Below are positions 40,586 to 49,425 of a stretch of DNA of 58,029 bases, piece after piece. The notes beneath the pieces are model-generated. The model had not been told where the DNA came from, did not search any database, and worked only from the letters and a program-made list of their open reading frames with translations. Position 1 is the stretch's first letter. The number at the start of each line of letters is the position of its first letter. The stretch is from Pseudomonadota bacterium (GTDB lineage: Bacteria; Myxococcota_A; Polyangia; Fen-1088): contig JADGRC010000110.1 in the NCBI GenBank assembly GCA_017881245.1, positions 1 through 58,029 of the forward strand, written 5' to 3'. The position numbers and the translations under genes were made by a program.

Positions 40586-42015
40586 CAAGCAACCACAAGT
40601 CCACGTTCATAGTTGCCGGAGCGCTCCTGTTTTCGGGGGCGGTCCTTCCCGCATCCGCCTTCTCCTCTTCGGTCTTGGCCCGATCTCTGGACAGGCGGGG
40701 CGCCATTCAAGCAGCACTGGCGCAGAACCCTCAGATCGCCGCAGCGCGCGCCGAGGAGGCCGCGATCGAAGCGCAAGGCCACCAGGCCGACTCCGCGCGC
40801 TGGCCGATTTTCTCGCTGACCGCGGGCGTGGGTCCGTCGCTGACGGCAACCTTGGTTCCTGGTACGGCGGTCCAATCGGTCGAGGCTCAGTATCGAAATG
40901 TGAAGCTCTCCGAGGTCTCAGCGGTGTTTCTCGGCAGCCTGACGGTCATTCAGCCCATCTACACGTTTGGCAAGATCGCGGCCCGCCAGGAGGCCGCCGA
41001 GCACGGGTTGCGCGCGCGCCAAGCCCAGACACGTATGCAGAAGTCGGACGTCGCATTCGAGGTCGCGCGGATCTACGAGGGGTATCTGTTGGCCCGGGAC
41101 GCCGAGCGTTTCCTCGACGAAACAATTCACTGGTTGGACAGCACGCTGCAAGGAACTGAGTCCAAGCTGGACCAGAACGCCGCCGGCGTGGCGGAGAGAG
41201 ACGTCTATCGCCTGCAAACCGCCGTGGGATTGGCTTCGATGGGATTGCACCAGGCGCAGGCCGGCAAGGCGCAGGCACAGGCAGGATTGGTGGCGTATCT
41301 CGGATTGCCGGTCGGAGAGCAAATTTCGGTGGCCGAAGATGACCTGATGCCCGTTGGCCGGCCGCCAAACGATTTCGGGGCGCTGGTGGCGATGGCCAAC
41401 GAACGGCGTCCCGAGATCGCGGCGCTCGTCGCGGGCCAAAGCGCCCTGCATGCGCTCGCCAAGGCCGAATCCGCCGGTTTCGCGCCCGACATTTTCATTT
41501 TGGCGTTTTTGTCTGGGGCTTACACGCCCGGCCGGGATTGGATCGAATCGCGATTCGTCGTGGATCCTCTGAACAACTTCGTACCCGGGGCGTTGCTGGG
41601 GCTCCGCTGGCAATTTCAAGGACACATGGCGGGCGCGCGCGCCGAGGAGCAAGTCGCTCGAGCGGACGTTCTTCGAAACCTCGGGCGCTGGGCCGCCGCG
41701 GGGATCCCGGCCGAGATACGTCGTGCCTACGAGGATGTCTTGCGGTCGAGCAAGGACATCGACGTGGGCAATGTCGCCGTCGGCAAGGCCAAGCGCTGGA
41801 TGGTCCAGGCAAGCGCCGACTACAGCGTCGGTTTCCTGGACATCCGGGAGGTCTCCGACGCCGTCGGCGCCTACGTGGCATTGCGGACGGCCGTGATGCA
41901 GAGCCGTTTCGACTACAATGTGGCGATGGCGTCATTGTCCAAGGCCACGGGCACGCTGGACCAAGACAGCAATCTTTTTTACCTAGCTCCTCCCGCAACG
42001 GACGCGGAGAAATGA
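40582..42015 (+). CDS. TolC-like outer-membrane efflux protein
   Basis: 477 residues. Signal peptide (FIVAGALLFSGAVLPASA), then the duplicated outer-membrane factor pattern: RRGAIQAALAQNPQIAAARAEEAAIEAQ in the first half, LTVIQPIYTFGKIAARQEAAEHGL as the first strand region, and GALLGLRWQFQGHMAGARAEE opening the second half. The helical hairpins form a periplasmic tunnel under a trimeric barrel. Its position inside an mla operon, coupled to mlaD and mlaC by ATGA overlaps, suggests it is the outer-membrane exit for the lipid system rather than a drug efflux partner. Confidence 0.92.
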   Translation: MTSNHKSTFIVAGALLFSGAVLPASAFSSSVLARSLDRRGAIQAALAQNPQIAAARAEEAAIEAQGHQADSARWPIFSLTAGVGPSLTATLVPGTAVQSVEAQYRNVKLSEVSAVFLGSLTVIQPIYTFGKIAARQEAAEHGLRARQAQTRMQKSDVAFEVARIYEGYLLARDAERFLDETIHWLDSTLQGTESKLDQNAAGVAERDVYRLQTAVGLASMGLHQAQAGKAQAQAGLVAYLGLPVGEQISVAEDDLMPVGRPPNDFGALVAMANERRPEIAALVAGQSALHALAKAESAGFAPDIFILAFLSGAYTPGRDWIESRFVVDPLNNFVPGALLGLRWQFQGHMAGARAEEQVARADVLRNLGRWAAAGIPAEIRRAYEDVLRSSKDIDVGNVAVGKAKRWMVQASADYSVGFLDIREVSDAVGAYVALRTAVMQSRFDYNVAMASLSKATGTLDQDSNLFYLAPPATDAEK

Positions 42016-42692
42016 AGCGCGCTATGCCCGCCCGAAGTTTAGCCGGCGTCCCCAACATGACGTTCGCCACCCCGGCCCGATCCCCACGGGATGTCGGCAA
42101 ATGGGTCGTAGCGTGGGTGCTGTTGCTCTCCGCGACAGCCCGGGCCGTACCCGCGGACGGCGGGGCCGAGCCCGTCATCCGAAAGACCATCGACTCGGTG
42201 TTCCTCGTGCTCAAGGACAAGTCCCTGGCTGGGAAGGAACGACGCCCGCAACGCGTCGCCGCGCTTCGCCAGATAGTGGATCGGGTCTTCGATTGGGCCG
42301 AAATGGCCCGCGGCAGTGTGGGCGTTCAATGGCGTAAAATGGACGAACAGCAACGGTCCCGCTTCGTCGAAGTGTTCAAGGACGTATTGGCGGCCGAGTA
42401 CATGGACGACATCGATCGCTTCCAGGGCACGGAAAAGGTGACGCTGGACGGATCCGCGCCAGAAGGCGAGGAGGTCGTGGTCCGGACCACGCTTGTCACT
42501 GGCAGCCGGGATCGCGTTCCCATCGACTACCGCATGCGGATGCGACAAGGACAGTGGACCATCGTCGATCTGAGCATCGAGGGCGTGAGCCTGGTGAATC
42601 ATTTCCGCAAGACGTTCACGGGCGCGTTGGCCAACATGACGATCGAACAACTGACCGATCGCCTGCGGCACCAGCTCCCACACGCCCCGTGA
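42012..42692 (+). CDS. mlaC: MlaC-type periplasmic lipid-binding protein
   Basis: 226 residues. A signal segment (WVVAWVLLLSATARAVPA, about 30-47) is followed by the MlaC/Ttg2 fold: VFDWAEMARGSVGVQWRKMDEQQRSRFVEVFKDVLAAEYMDDID, then VVVRTTLVTGSRDRVPIDYRM and WTIVDLSIEGVSLVNHFRKTF. It ferries phospholipid across the periplasm. The ATG overlaps the stop of the TolC-like gene (ATGA). An alternative ATG 16 codons in would leave a shorter signal. Confidence 0.93.
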   Translation: MKRAMPARSLAGVPNMTFATPARSPRDVGKWVVAWVLLLSATARAVPADGGAEPVIRKTIDSVFLVLKDKSLAGKERRPQRVAALRQIVDRVFDWAEMARGSVGVQWRKMDEQQRSRFVEVFKDVLAAEYMDDIDRFQGTEKVTLDGSAPEGEEVVVRTTLVTGSRDRVPIDYRMRMRQGQWTIVDLSIEGVSLVNHFRKTFTGALANMTIEQLTDRLRHQLPHAP

Positions 42693-42813
42693 TCACACCG
42701 ATCGGTGGTCTCCACGGTTCCGCCAACATCAGAGGATCGCCAAGGCACGGACGAAGCCCTTCATCATATCGTCTCGTCCGCGCTGACGCTGACCGACGTG
42801 GGAACCCCTGCGA

Positions 42814-43404
42814 TCAGCCGGATCGCGCGATCAAGCGGTCCAGTGCCGACGAAAGGTCTCGTCCGCGGCTGAAACCCCGCTGCACGATCAGGTCCACGGC
42901 AACGCGGGCTTGGGCCAAATCCTCTGGACGGGCTGCGGCGACTAACCGCTCCAGATCCGCGGCGTCTTGCGGGCGACGAGGCGCCTCGGACAAAAGTTTG
43001 AGCGCGATAAGATGACCCACTGTCGCGACTGGCGCGATCGCGTCCGCCAGAATTCGAAGCGGTTCCGCGGAATGAACGACCTCGCCCTCGATTCCAGACG
43101 AGGCGAACAGTAGGTCCACCACGACTCCTGATTTGGCTAGGTCGGGCGGAAGGAGTCGTGTGGTCGCCAGTCTGCCCGCCGCCGACTGCTCCAGAACCTT
43201 GGCGATGACGTATCCCCTCCCGAGTAGCTTGTGCACAACCCCTTCCGCGGCCTCGTCGTCCGCGACAGCAACCGCGATGTCGACATCCCGGGTCATGCGA
43301 GGCTCGACTCGGGCGCTGACCGCCAAGCCACCGATGACCGCGTGGCGGATTTCAAGATCCTTCAAGTCACGGAGCGCTCCAACCAGCGCCCGACGTAGGC
43401 TCAT
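42814..43404 (-). CDS. Nucleotidyltransferase (AbiEii/MNT-like), probable toxin-type enzyme
   Basis: 196 residues. The nucleotidyltransferase core is visible: HAVIGGLAVSARVEPRMTRDVDIAVAV, with the GG and DVD metal-binding acids, and a later third acid in KSGVVVDLLFASSG. The C-terminal part (VGHLIALKLLSEAPRRPQDAADLERLV) is like AbiEii/DUF1814-type enzymes, which transfer nucleotides to RNA or proteins and serve as toxins or in defence. The start codon overlaps the stop of the small gene before it. That arrangement suggests a two-gene module. A house-keeping role is less likely in this setting. Confidence 0.85.
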   Translation of the reverse strand: MSLRRALVGALRDLKDLEIRHAVIGGLAVSARVEPRMTRDVDIAVAVADDEAAEGVVHKLLGRGYVIAKVLEQSAAGRLATTRLLPPDLAKSGVVVDLLFASSGIEGEVVHSAEPLRILADAIAPVATVGHLIALKLLSEAPRRPQDAADLERLVAAARPEDLAQARVAVDLIVQRGFSRGRDLSSALDRLIARSG

Positions 43405-43628
43405 CCCCTGACCGGCTCCCGTCGGGGCCGTGGCCAGGTGACCGACCGGCCCTCTCCATCGCCATCTTCCGCGCCGGGCCGGGTCCGACGCCAAGTCGCG
43501 ATTCGTTCGGCGACCTGTTCGTTCGAAAGACCGGTCTCCTCCCGACGAATCTTCGCCTCGTACATATCCAGCGCCAAATCAGCCAAATCGAGGGCTATCT
43601 CTAGTCGTCGCGCGGCCGTTTCGGACAT
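43401..43628 (-). CDS. Small companion of the nucleotidyltransferase
   Basis: 75 residues: ARRLEIALDLADLALDMYEAKIRREETGLSNEQVAERIATW, helical, then a basic arginine/proline-rich tail. It overlaps the nucleotidyltransferase start by four bases and so is translationally coupled. It is not an AbiEi-type winged-helix antitoxin; a short helical antitoxin or dimerisation partner is a guess from position only. Resembles in layout the orphan at 17304. Confidence 0.7.
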   Translation of the reverse strand: MSETAARRLEIALDLADLALDMYEAKIRREETGLSNEQVAERIATWRRTRPGAEDGDGEGRSVTWPRPRREPVRG

Positions 43629-43783
43629 CGTCAGGAGTATAGCGCGCGTTCACGAGATGCACGCTCAACTGGCCGAATGCGGCGGAAGACCCGCCCCAGC
43701 GCTGTCACATCAATGAAATGCGCCAGCGAGTGAAACTGTTTTTCGGGTTCCCGTTGCGCTCGTTCTACGCGCCCGGCCCGCAA

Positions 43784-45625
43784 TCAAGGCGCCGGAGCCG
43801 CCGCCTGTGCGACTTTCACCACGGGCGCGAGGAGCATTCGCACGACAGCTCGCGCGGCGTCGCTTCGAGCAATCACGGCAGCGGCGGCGGGCCCCGAGCG
43901 GTAATAAAGGTCGGTCGCCGCCGCGAACAGCGGGCTGCGGGGACGCAAACCGTCCCGCACGCGGCGCAGCGATTCGACCTCGGGCTCAAGCGCCGAACCA
44001 TACGCGGCCGTCGCAATGAAGCACCCTGAAAGCTTGGTGAAATTGATCCGGGTCGTCGTGAAGGTGCCGACCTCGTAAGGCCCCGCCACGGCGCAGATAT
44101 TCACCGCCCGAACCGCGACCCAATATCTTGTCACCGGCAACAGTTGGCCGAAATCGGCGTCCACGCTCGAACCGGCCGCCCCAGTGGTGGGGATGATCAG
44201 CATCTCGGAACTCACCTTGGGAGCGTTGGCCGGATGCGCCCGGGCAAACGTCTCCGGATCAGAGGTCGTAATTTCAGTTTCGCTGATGCGAACCTCGTAG
44301 TGGTGAATCTGCTGAAGACTGGCCGGAATGACAAAGCGCAGGTGACCCCATTCATGCGAGTGTTTGGGATCGGTGGCCTCGGTCACCGTGACATCCATCG
44401 GGACGGAAGGAGGCGAGAACTTCCGGCACGGGTCGGATTCAGTCGCCCCCGCGTTTCCCGCGGCACTCGCGTCCGAACCTCCGTCCGCCGTCCCGGCCCC
44501 ACCGGGTCCACCCGTCCCTGATCCGCCCCGAACCGCGACCTTGAATCGATAGTTGTTCGCGGGCAGGAAACGAAAGCGATCAACTCCACTGCCAGGTCGG
44601 GAATTGGGATCGTTGGTCATGGTTGCATCCATCTCGTGCAACGTGCCTCCCATGGGTCCGAACCCGCCGACGTCGCCGTACCCGGCGGGATCGGTGGTGG
44701 CGAAGGTCCCGACGGCACCAAGCGAGAAGGCAACCTTGAACGCGACGGATGGCTGGCCTCGGTACGAATACCCGGATGTCTCGGCCCAACTGTCCCAGCC
44801 GACTCCCTGCGGAATGTCGAACGTGTAGCTGGCGTTGCTGTCGTTTTCGGTGTTCACCTCGGCCCACGCCAGGTAATCGCCGTTCGGCCAATCGTCCGGT
44901 ACCGGGAACAGGATGGACTGTTCCCGATCGCCGCCGGGTGGGGTCGCCATCGTCACCGAATCGATGTCGGGCATGACCTGCCGGGCATGATCGGCGTAGG
45001 TCGCCGTATCCGGGGTGTCAACGCACCCGGGTGTCGCGCATTGGGTCACGTCGCGCCGGGGCGGATAAAGTGACACCAGATCCAACGGACGTGTGCCGGT
45101 GTCGAGCGGCTCGGAGTAGCCGGTGCTGACATCGTCCGGCTGAATGTAGCGCCCCTTGTCGCTGTTGAATCCGCTGGCACAGCTGACAGCGTCGAGCGGA
45201 GCGTTCTGGGCTGCGAATGCCAGACAGAAATAGGACTCGGGTGTCGAGTCCTCGGTCGTCCGAGACGCGTATCCTTCCGAGAATCGATTCTGAAAAATGA
45301 CGCGCTTGAATTGCGCGGCGCCCGCGGCCGCCGCGCGGCGGTGGCCCCAGATGGGAAGCGTCCCCTCTCGCCGACCATAGGGCCAATGGAACCCACTGTT
45401 CATGGCGAAGGCGCCGGGGCGATTGCCGATGCCCCTGCGAGCGACAGCCTCGGTAAGGCCAACCGTTTTCACGAAGGTGCCGTCCGGCTTCTCGATCCAA
45501 AGCGCAATCTGCGTCCGCGCGGTTGGGGTGAACAAAAACTCGATTACCCGCGGAACCGGCGCGTCCGCGAGGGCAGAAAGCGGATAGCAAACCGCGAGCA
45601 ACGCGACAATTCGACCCGAGGACAT
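43784..45625 (-). CDS. Exported fibronectin-like protein with CFI-box C-terminal domain
   Basis: 613 residues from MSSGRIVALLAVCYPLSALADA, a signal peptide. The N-terminal 350 residues are beta-rich and unknown, with a metal- or sugar-binding look (NGDYLAWAEVNTENDSNASYTFD). A Gly/Ala/Ser linker (about 375-395) leads to a fibronectin type III-like domain (PPSVPMDVTVTEATDP ... YWVAVRAVNICAVAGPYEVGTF). The C terminus starts with GCFIATAAYGS and a helical arginine-rich tail, the CFI-box domain seen on myxobacterial surface and secreted proteins and thought to be a sorting/anchoring region. Divergent from the second hemerythrin gene. Confidence 0.82.
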   Translation of the reverse strand: MSSGRIVALLAVCYPLSALADAPVPRVIEFLFTPTARTQIALWIEKPDGTFVKTVGLTEAVARRGIGNRPGAFAMNSGFHWPYGRREGTLPIWGHRRAAAAGAAQFKRVIFQNRFSEGYASRTTEDSTPESYFCLAFAAQNAPLDAVSCASGFNSDKGRYIQPDDVSTGYSEPLDTGTRPLDLVSLYPPRRDVTQCATPGCVDTPDTATYADHARQVMPDIDSVTMATPPGGDREQSILFPVPDDWPNGDYLAWAEVNTENDSNASYTFDIPQGVGWDSWAETSGYSYRGQPSVAFKVAFSLGAVGTFATTDPAGYGDVGGFGPMGGTLHEMDATMTNDPNSRPGSGVDRFRFLPANNYRFKVAVRGGSGTGGPGGAGTADGGSDASAAGNAGATESDPCRKFSPPSVPMDVTVTEATDPKHSHEWGHLRFVIPASLQQIHHYEVRISETEITTSDPETFARAHPANAPKVSSEMLIIPTTGAAGSSVDADFGQLLPVTRYWVAVRAVNICAVAGPYEVGTFTTTRINFTKLSGCFIATAAYGSALEPEVESLRRVRDGLRPRSPLFAAATDLYYRSGPAAAAVIARSDAARAVVRMLLAPVVKVAQAAAPAP

Positions 45626-45714
45626 GGGCCAAAGTCTAGAAGATGCGACGCGTGCCTGTGGGAAAATTCTGCGCCGCGGCTGATCAGACCTCAATCGAAG
45701 GGCGAACGACGCCG

Positions 45715-45730
45715 CGGCACCACATATGCA
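45715..45730 (+). promoter_or_regulatory. Candidate sigma54 promoter of the second hemerythrin gene
   Basis: CGGCACC-ACAT-ATGCA has GG-N10-GC spacing and good halves. Predicted start near 45741; AGGGGAGG lies between it and the ATG at 45760. Confidence 0.5.
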
Positions 45731-45759
45731 GTCTCCATGGTCAAGGGGAGGTGCTGACC

Positions 45760-46215
45760 ATGCCATCATTGGTCTTTCCGTCTCTGGTAAGAGACGAGGT
45801 TCTGGAACAGCATGTCGAGCTGCGGGGGCTTCTAGAGCGGGCGATCGTGGACGCGACGCCGCAACGCTCCGCTTCCAGCGAGCTGGACTCGGAGGGTCTT
45901 GGGGCCACGGCGCGTGAGCTTTGCGCGCGCTTTCGAGCCCATCTGGCGTTCGAGGAGGATGCGCTCGCGCGGGTGTTCGCGGTTTTGGACGCTTGGGGAC
46001 CCGAGCGGGTCAGGAACCTGCACGACGACCACGCCCGGCAGCGACAGGAGTTTGACGCGCTTTTGGGGATGTTCGAATCGGGTGGTGATGTGGAATTGTT
46101 GGCCGTCGCCCTGCGGAACCTGGCGGTGGATCTTTTGCGAGACATGGAGGAAGAGGAAGACCGCCTGGGAGTGGGCCTGATGTCCGCCGATTCGCTGAGC
46201 GTCGAGCGCCGTTGA
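45760..46215 (+). CDS. Hemerythrin-like HHE domain protein, second copy
   Basis: 151 residues; AGGGGAGG is eight bases before the ATG. Helix motifs: VLEQHVELRGLLERA, CARFRAHLAFEEDALARVF, NLHDDHARQRQEFDALL and LLRDMEEEEDRL, giving the H...H..E....H/D pattern of a di-iron four-helix bundle. It differs clearly from the copy at 3122, so the two are not a recent duplication. A cytosolic oxygen/NO-binding role is expected from the family. Preceded by a -24/-12-like sequence, as is the first hemerythrin. Confidence 0.8.
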   Translation: MPSLVFPSLVRDEVLEQHVELRGLLERAIVDATPQRSASSELDSEGLGATARELCARFRAHLAFEEDALARVFAVLDAWGPERVRNLHDDHARQRQEFDALLGMFESGGDVELLAVALRNLAVDLLRDMEEEEDRLGVGLMSADSLSVERR

Positions 46216-46449
46216 CGCTCAGGAATACCGGTCGAACCAATCGCGAAAATTCTGCGGAAAATTCAACCCGCGGCGATAAGCCTGACGTCAAGGGTGCCGA
46301 CGTCGCGGCCCATCGGTGCCTCGGTCGGTCGAGGTCCGCCGCTTCTGCATGTTCTGCCCCGCCGCCGCCGCAATGGACTTTGCTGCGGAAACCGGCCTGG
46401 GCACGCCGAAGTGCCGGCGTTCCGCGAATTCGCTATCATTTCGGGGCCG

Positions 46450-47580
46450 ATGCCCAAAAGGAATGTGCTGTGGTTGGGGGCATTTCTTGTTGCGTGGAGC
46501 TGCGGCAGCGGCAGCGGCGGTGGCAGCGGCACGAGCACCACGCCACCATCCGCCAACGGAGTCTCGTGGCCCGAAGCGGACCAGCTCTTCCACCAAGACC
46601 CACGGTGGATGGGGGGGGACGGTGCGTTCTCGATCGACCTCGGCGGATCCCGGTCGCTTTGGCTGTTCGGCGATACCTTCGTAGCGACGAGCGCGGCGAA
46701 CCTGCGCCCGCAATCCGCCATGCCCCGGAACACGATCGCCATCCAGGACGGCAGCGATCCGACGACGGCCACGATGCACTTCTTCTGGGGCATGGACGCG
46801 ACTGGCAAACCCGCCTCGTTCTTCCCCAACGGCGTGGACACATGGGTCTGGCCGGGAGACGGAATCAGAATCGCGAGCGGGCCCCTGATTGTGTTCCTGT
46901 CCGTCGAGCGCGCCACACCGGGCCTGGGCCTTGGTTTCGCGAGCGCGGGCTGGCGCGTTGCCATCGTCGACAATCCGGACGAGGACCCATCGACCTGGAC
47001 GCCACGGTATATCGATCCCGCGCCGTCCTCCATTGACGCGATCGTGGGGAGCGCGGCCGTCATGGACGCGGACCATCTGGTCGCGCTCGCACCGAGGGTT
47101 GACACCCACGAGGGCCAGCTGGCGCGCTTTCTTCCAGCCGATTTGCTCGCCGGCACGGTCACACCCGCGTGGTGGGCTGGCGGCGCGCGCGGATGGGTCA
47201 CGGAGGCCGCGCTCGGCGGACAGCCGGCCGTGATCATCGACGACGCGGGCAGTGAGGCGGCGCTTCATTACGACGCCTCCCGGTCAGCCTGGGTCCACGT
47301 GACCAGCCGCGGCTTTGGCAAGACGACCATCGCGGTTCGCACCGCGCCCAACCTGACCGGCCCCTGGTCCGCGCCGGTGGACGCGTTCACGCCGCCAGAA
47401 TCGCTCCGCCCAAAGCCATTTGTCTACGCCGCAAAGATTCACCCCGAACTGACCACGGGGGATCCGTCGGACCTGGTCGCGACTTACGCAACGAACAGCT
47501 TTACCTTCTCCGATCTGCTGACTCCCGAGGGAATGGCGTCACTTTACTGGCCGCGGTTCGTCCGATTGACTCTTCGTTGA
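46450..47580 (+). CDS. DUF4185 lipoprotein (glycosidase-like beta-propeller)
   Basis: 376 residues. MPKRNVLWLGAFLVAWSC is a lipoprotein signal, followed by a Gly/Ser/Thr linker. The domain opens WPEADQLFHQDPRWMGGDGAFSIDLGGSRSLWLFGDTFV, the DUF4185 signature, and continues with repeated beta blades (TPRYIDPAPSSI, GFGKTTIAVRTAPNLTGPWSAP, PKPFVYAAKIHPEL). DUF4185 proteins resemble five-bladed glycoside hydrolases; substrate unknown. Surface-anchored. A TATCAT box close to the ATG (about 46431) might be a -10 element. Confidence 0.85.
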   Translation: MPKRNVLWLGAFLVAWSCGSGSGGGSGTSTTPPSANGVSWPEADQLFHQDPRWMGGDGAFSIDLGGSRSLWLFGDTFVATSAANLRPQSAMPRNTIAIQDGSDPTTATMHFFWGMDATGKPASFFPNGVDTWVWPGDGIRIASGPLIVFLSVERATPGLGLGFASAGWRVAIVDNPDEDPSTWTPRYIDPAPSSIDAIVGSAAVMDADHLVALAPRVDTHEGQLARFLPADLLAGTVTPAWWAGGARGWVTEAALGGQPAVIIDDAGSEAALHYDASRSAWVHVTSRGFGKTTIAVRTAPNLTGPWSAPVDAFTPPESLRPKPFVYAAKIHPELTTGDPSDLVATYATNSFTFSDLLTPEGMASLYWPRFVRLTLR

Positions 47581-47658
47581 GCATCTGCCGCTCGCGCCTC
47601 GACAAGATCCGCACTAGCTAAGCTAGCTTGTCCTGATTTCCTGGCGCAGCATTGGGAC

Positions 47659-48204
47659 ATGCGACGCTTTTTGTGGGCGGTTCCACTCGCGATCTTCTTT
47701 CTCAATCCCGGCTTCGCCTGTGGGCCCGCGGAGCCGCAGTATCAATATGGCGCCGAGGAGATGCGCGCCGCCGTCGAGGGAAACTGGTCGTTCACGATCA
47801 TGCCCGACGGCGCCAGCAGCCCGATCCAGGTGACCGTGAAGGTGGAGCAGGCGGCCACGGCGCCCGGACAACAAGCGAGCGCCCCAGGACGATCGTTCGT
47901 TCGGGCGGTGTACGCCTGCGGCAGCCGGACGCTCGTCAGGAGCGCGGCAGCCTGCATCGACTTGAGCGTGATGCCGCTCGCGGTGACGTTCGTTTCGGGC
48001 GACGCGTCTTTTACGAATGTCGCGCTGTCCGGCTCCTTCATAATCTACGGCACACAGTTCGTGACCGCGAATTCTTCGGATCTGGAGCTCGTCCTCGGCG
48101 GCTACCACATCTCCTCGCAGATGAGCCCCGAAGGTTCATTCGTGATGCCTCGCATCGGGCCGGGCGAATCAGTCGGAAGCTTGACGAGCGTCACGCGCTC
48201 TTAG
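47659..48204 (+). CDS. Small secreted lipoprotein, hypothetical
   Basis: 181 residues. A signal (FLWAVPLAIFFLNPGFAC) with a lipid-type cysteine leads to a beta-rich domain with paired cysteines (VYACGSRTLVRSAAACIDLS), possibly one disulfide. It ends in polar residues. The frame carries typical high-GC third positions, so it is a real gene. The upstream sequence has a 10-bp palindrome AAGCTAGCTT (about 47619). Not matched to a family. Confidence 0.75.
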   Translation: MRRFLWAVPLAIFFLNPGFACGPAEPQYQYGAEEMRAAVEGNWSFTIMPDGASSPIQVTVKVEQAATAPGQQASAPGRSFVRAVYACGSRTLVRSAAACIDLSVMPLAVTFVSGDASFTNVALSGSFIIYGTQFVTANSSDLELVLGGYHISSQMSPEGSFVMPRIGPGESVGSLTSVTRS

Positions 48205-48541
48205 CGCCTGCTCTTAGCGCTGGTCAGGGCTTGAGCGCCCGGTGGCCGGGAGTTCTGCGCAAGGCGACGGTCAGCGGTCTCGATTCCTGATGACATCTTC
48301 GAGCGGGCTGAACACCTCGCGCATCGGGCGAAGCGCTCGCGCAGTGAGCTGTATGTGCGCGTGCCCTGGGTATGTGGCGCGCCACGCTCCGGATCTGTCA
48401 CGGAGGCGATGGACAAAGTTGTAGCGGAGATAAGCGCGCCGACGGACCGGTTGCTGTCGAGGGCGGCGCGACGGACTCTGGAGCGAAGTGAGGCTCGGGC
48501 GCCGCAGCCCTTAAGACGGCCTTGCGCGCCGTCAATCAATA
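48205..48541. other. Gene-free stretch before the third toxin-antitoxin module
   Basis: No frame here looks coding. The first part repeats TTAGCGC(C/T)TG twice just after the lipoprotein stop. I see no terminator or RNA gene. Confidence 0.5.
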
Positions 48542-48567
48542 CATCATGATGATGCCATCATGATGGC
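48542..48567. promoter_or_regulatory. Paired palindromic operator of the third toxin-antitoxin module
   Basis: CATCATGATG occurs twice (48542-48551 and 48556-48565), centres 14 bases apart. The second is extended to the perfect 14-bp palindrome GCCATCATGATGGC (48554-48567), which contains the antitoxin ATG at 48560. This is the layout of an autorepressed RHH operon. Confidence 0.65.
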
Positions 48568-48832
48568 ACGTAGCCAGATTACCCTCGACGCTGAACAGCA
48601 CAAACGTGCGCGCGAACGCGCCGCGGCTCTGGGGATCTCCCTCGCCGAATATTTTAGGCGTCTGGTGGCAAGAGACATCGCGCAACCGCGCCGAACCGGT
48701 AGTCCGGTGGGAGTGTTCGATCTCGGCGACTCCGGTGGCTCTGACGTCGCCCTCCAGAAGGACGAATACATCGGAGCGGCCATTGCCGCCCGGCGGTTGA
48801 CGGGGCGGCGCGGCCGCCGCAAGACCGCGTGA
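48560..48832 (+). CDS. vapB: Ribbon-helix-helix (CopG-like) antitoxin
   Basis: 90 residues. MARSQITLDAEQHKRARERAAALGISLAEYFRRLVARDI is a ribbon-helix-helix domain; the tail (DLGDSGGSDVALQKDEYIGAAIAARR) is of the type that wraps the PIN toxin. Start at 48560 or 48563. It lies on its own operator, and its end overlaps the toxin start by four bases (GTGA). Confidence 0.9.
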   Translation: MMARSQITLDAEQHKRARERAAALGISLAEYFRRLVARDIAQPRRTGSPVGVFDLGDSGGSDVALQKDEYIGAAIAARRLTGRRGRRKTA

Positions 48833-49242
48833 GTTTATTCGTCGACACGTCGGCCTGGTACGCCGCCGCGGATCGCGGAGACCAGAGCAATCGGAGGGCC
48901 AAGGCCGCTCTCTCGCCCGATGAACCTCTGGTCACAACGGACCATGTGCTCATTGAATCTTGGCTCCTGCTCAGACATCGTTTCAATCGCCACGCCGCCG
49001 AGCGATTCTGGCGGGGCCTGCGGAGCGGAATCGCGCACATCGAGCCAGTGACCTCATCGGACCTGGAAGCGGCCTGGTCCATCGGTGAGGCGTACCCTGA
49101 CCACGACTTTTCAGTCGTTGATCGAACCAGCTTCGCGGTCATGCTCCGCCTCGGAATACATCGCGCGGTCACGTTTGATGCTGACTTCGCCGTATATCGA
49201 TTTGGTCCGGGGAAGCGTCGGGCATTCACGATCGTGAACTGA
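48829..49242 (+). CDS. vapC: PIN-domain ribonuclease toxin (VapC family)
   Basis: 137 residues from a GTG that overlaps the antitoxin stop. PIN acids are present: LFVDTSAWYAAAD, VLIESWLLLR, FSVVDRTSFAVM and AVTFDADFAVYRF. It belongs to the same broad subfamily as the toxin at 16554, each with an RHH antitoxin, but they are not near-identical copies. Confidence 0.92.
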   Translation: MSLFVDTSAWYAAADRGDQSNRRAKAALSPDEPLVTTDHVLIESWLLLRHRFNRHAAERFWRGLRSGIAHIEPVTSSDLEAAWSIGEAYPDHDFSVVDRTSFAVMLRLGIHRAVTFDADFAVYRFGPGKRRAFTIVN

Positions 49243-49404
49243 CCGGCTAGCCGCCTCGGACGTCCAACTCAACTGCTCGACGAGTGGTCCGTACACGACG
49301 TCACGATCGAGTTATAGCGCGCCCGGCTTCTCGTATTCCGAGTGTTCGCGTTATTAGAACAACACGCCGCGGCGCTACTTTGATTGCCACCTGGAAGCGT
49401 GACA
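49243..49404. other. Upstream region of the hybrid kinase
   Basis: No gene. Holds an AT-richer patch (GTTATTAGAACAAC near 49350) that may be part of a promoter; no -24/-12 match seen. Confidence 0.4.
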
Positions 49405-49422
49405 ACCTCCCGCACGGGAGGT
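49405..49422 (+). promoter_or_regulatory. Hairpin sequestering the kinase ribosome binding site
   Basis: ACCTCCC-GCAC-GGGAGGT is a perfect 7-bp stem with a tetraloop. Its 3' arm is the only good Shine-Dalgarno (GGGAGG) for the GTG start four bases later. Confidence 0.5.
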
Positions 49423-49425
49423 GAC

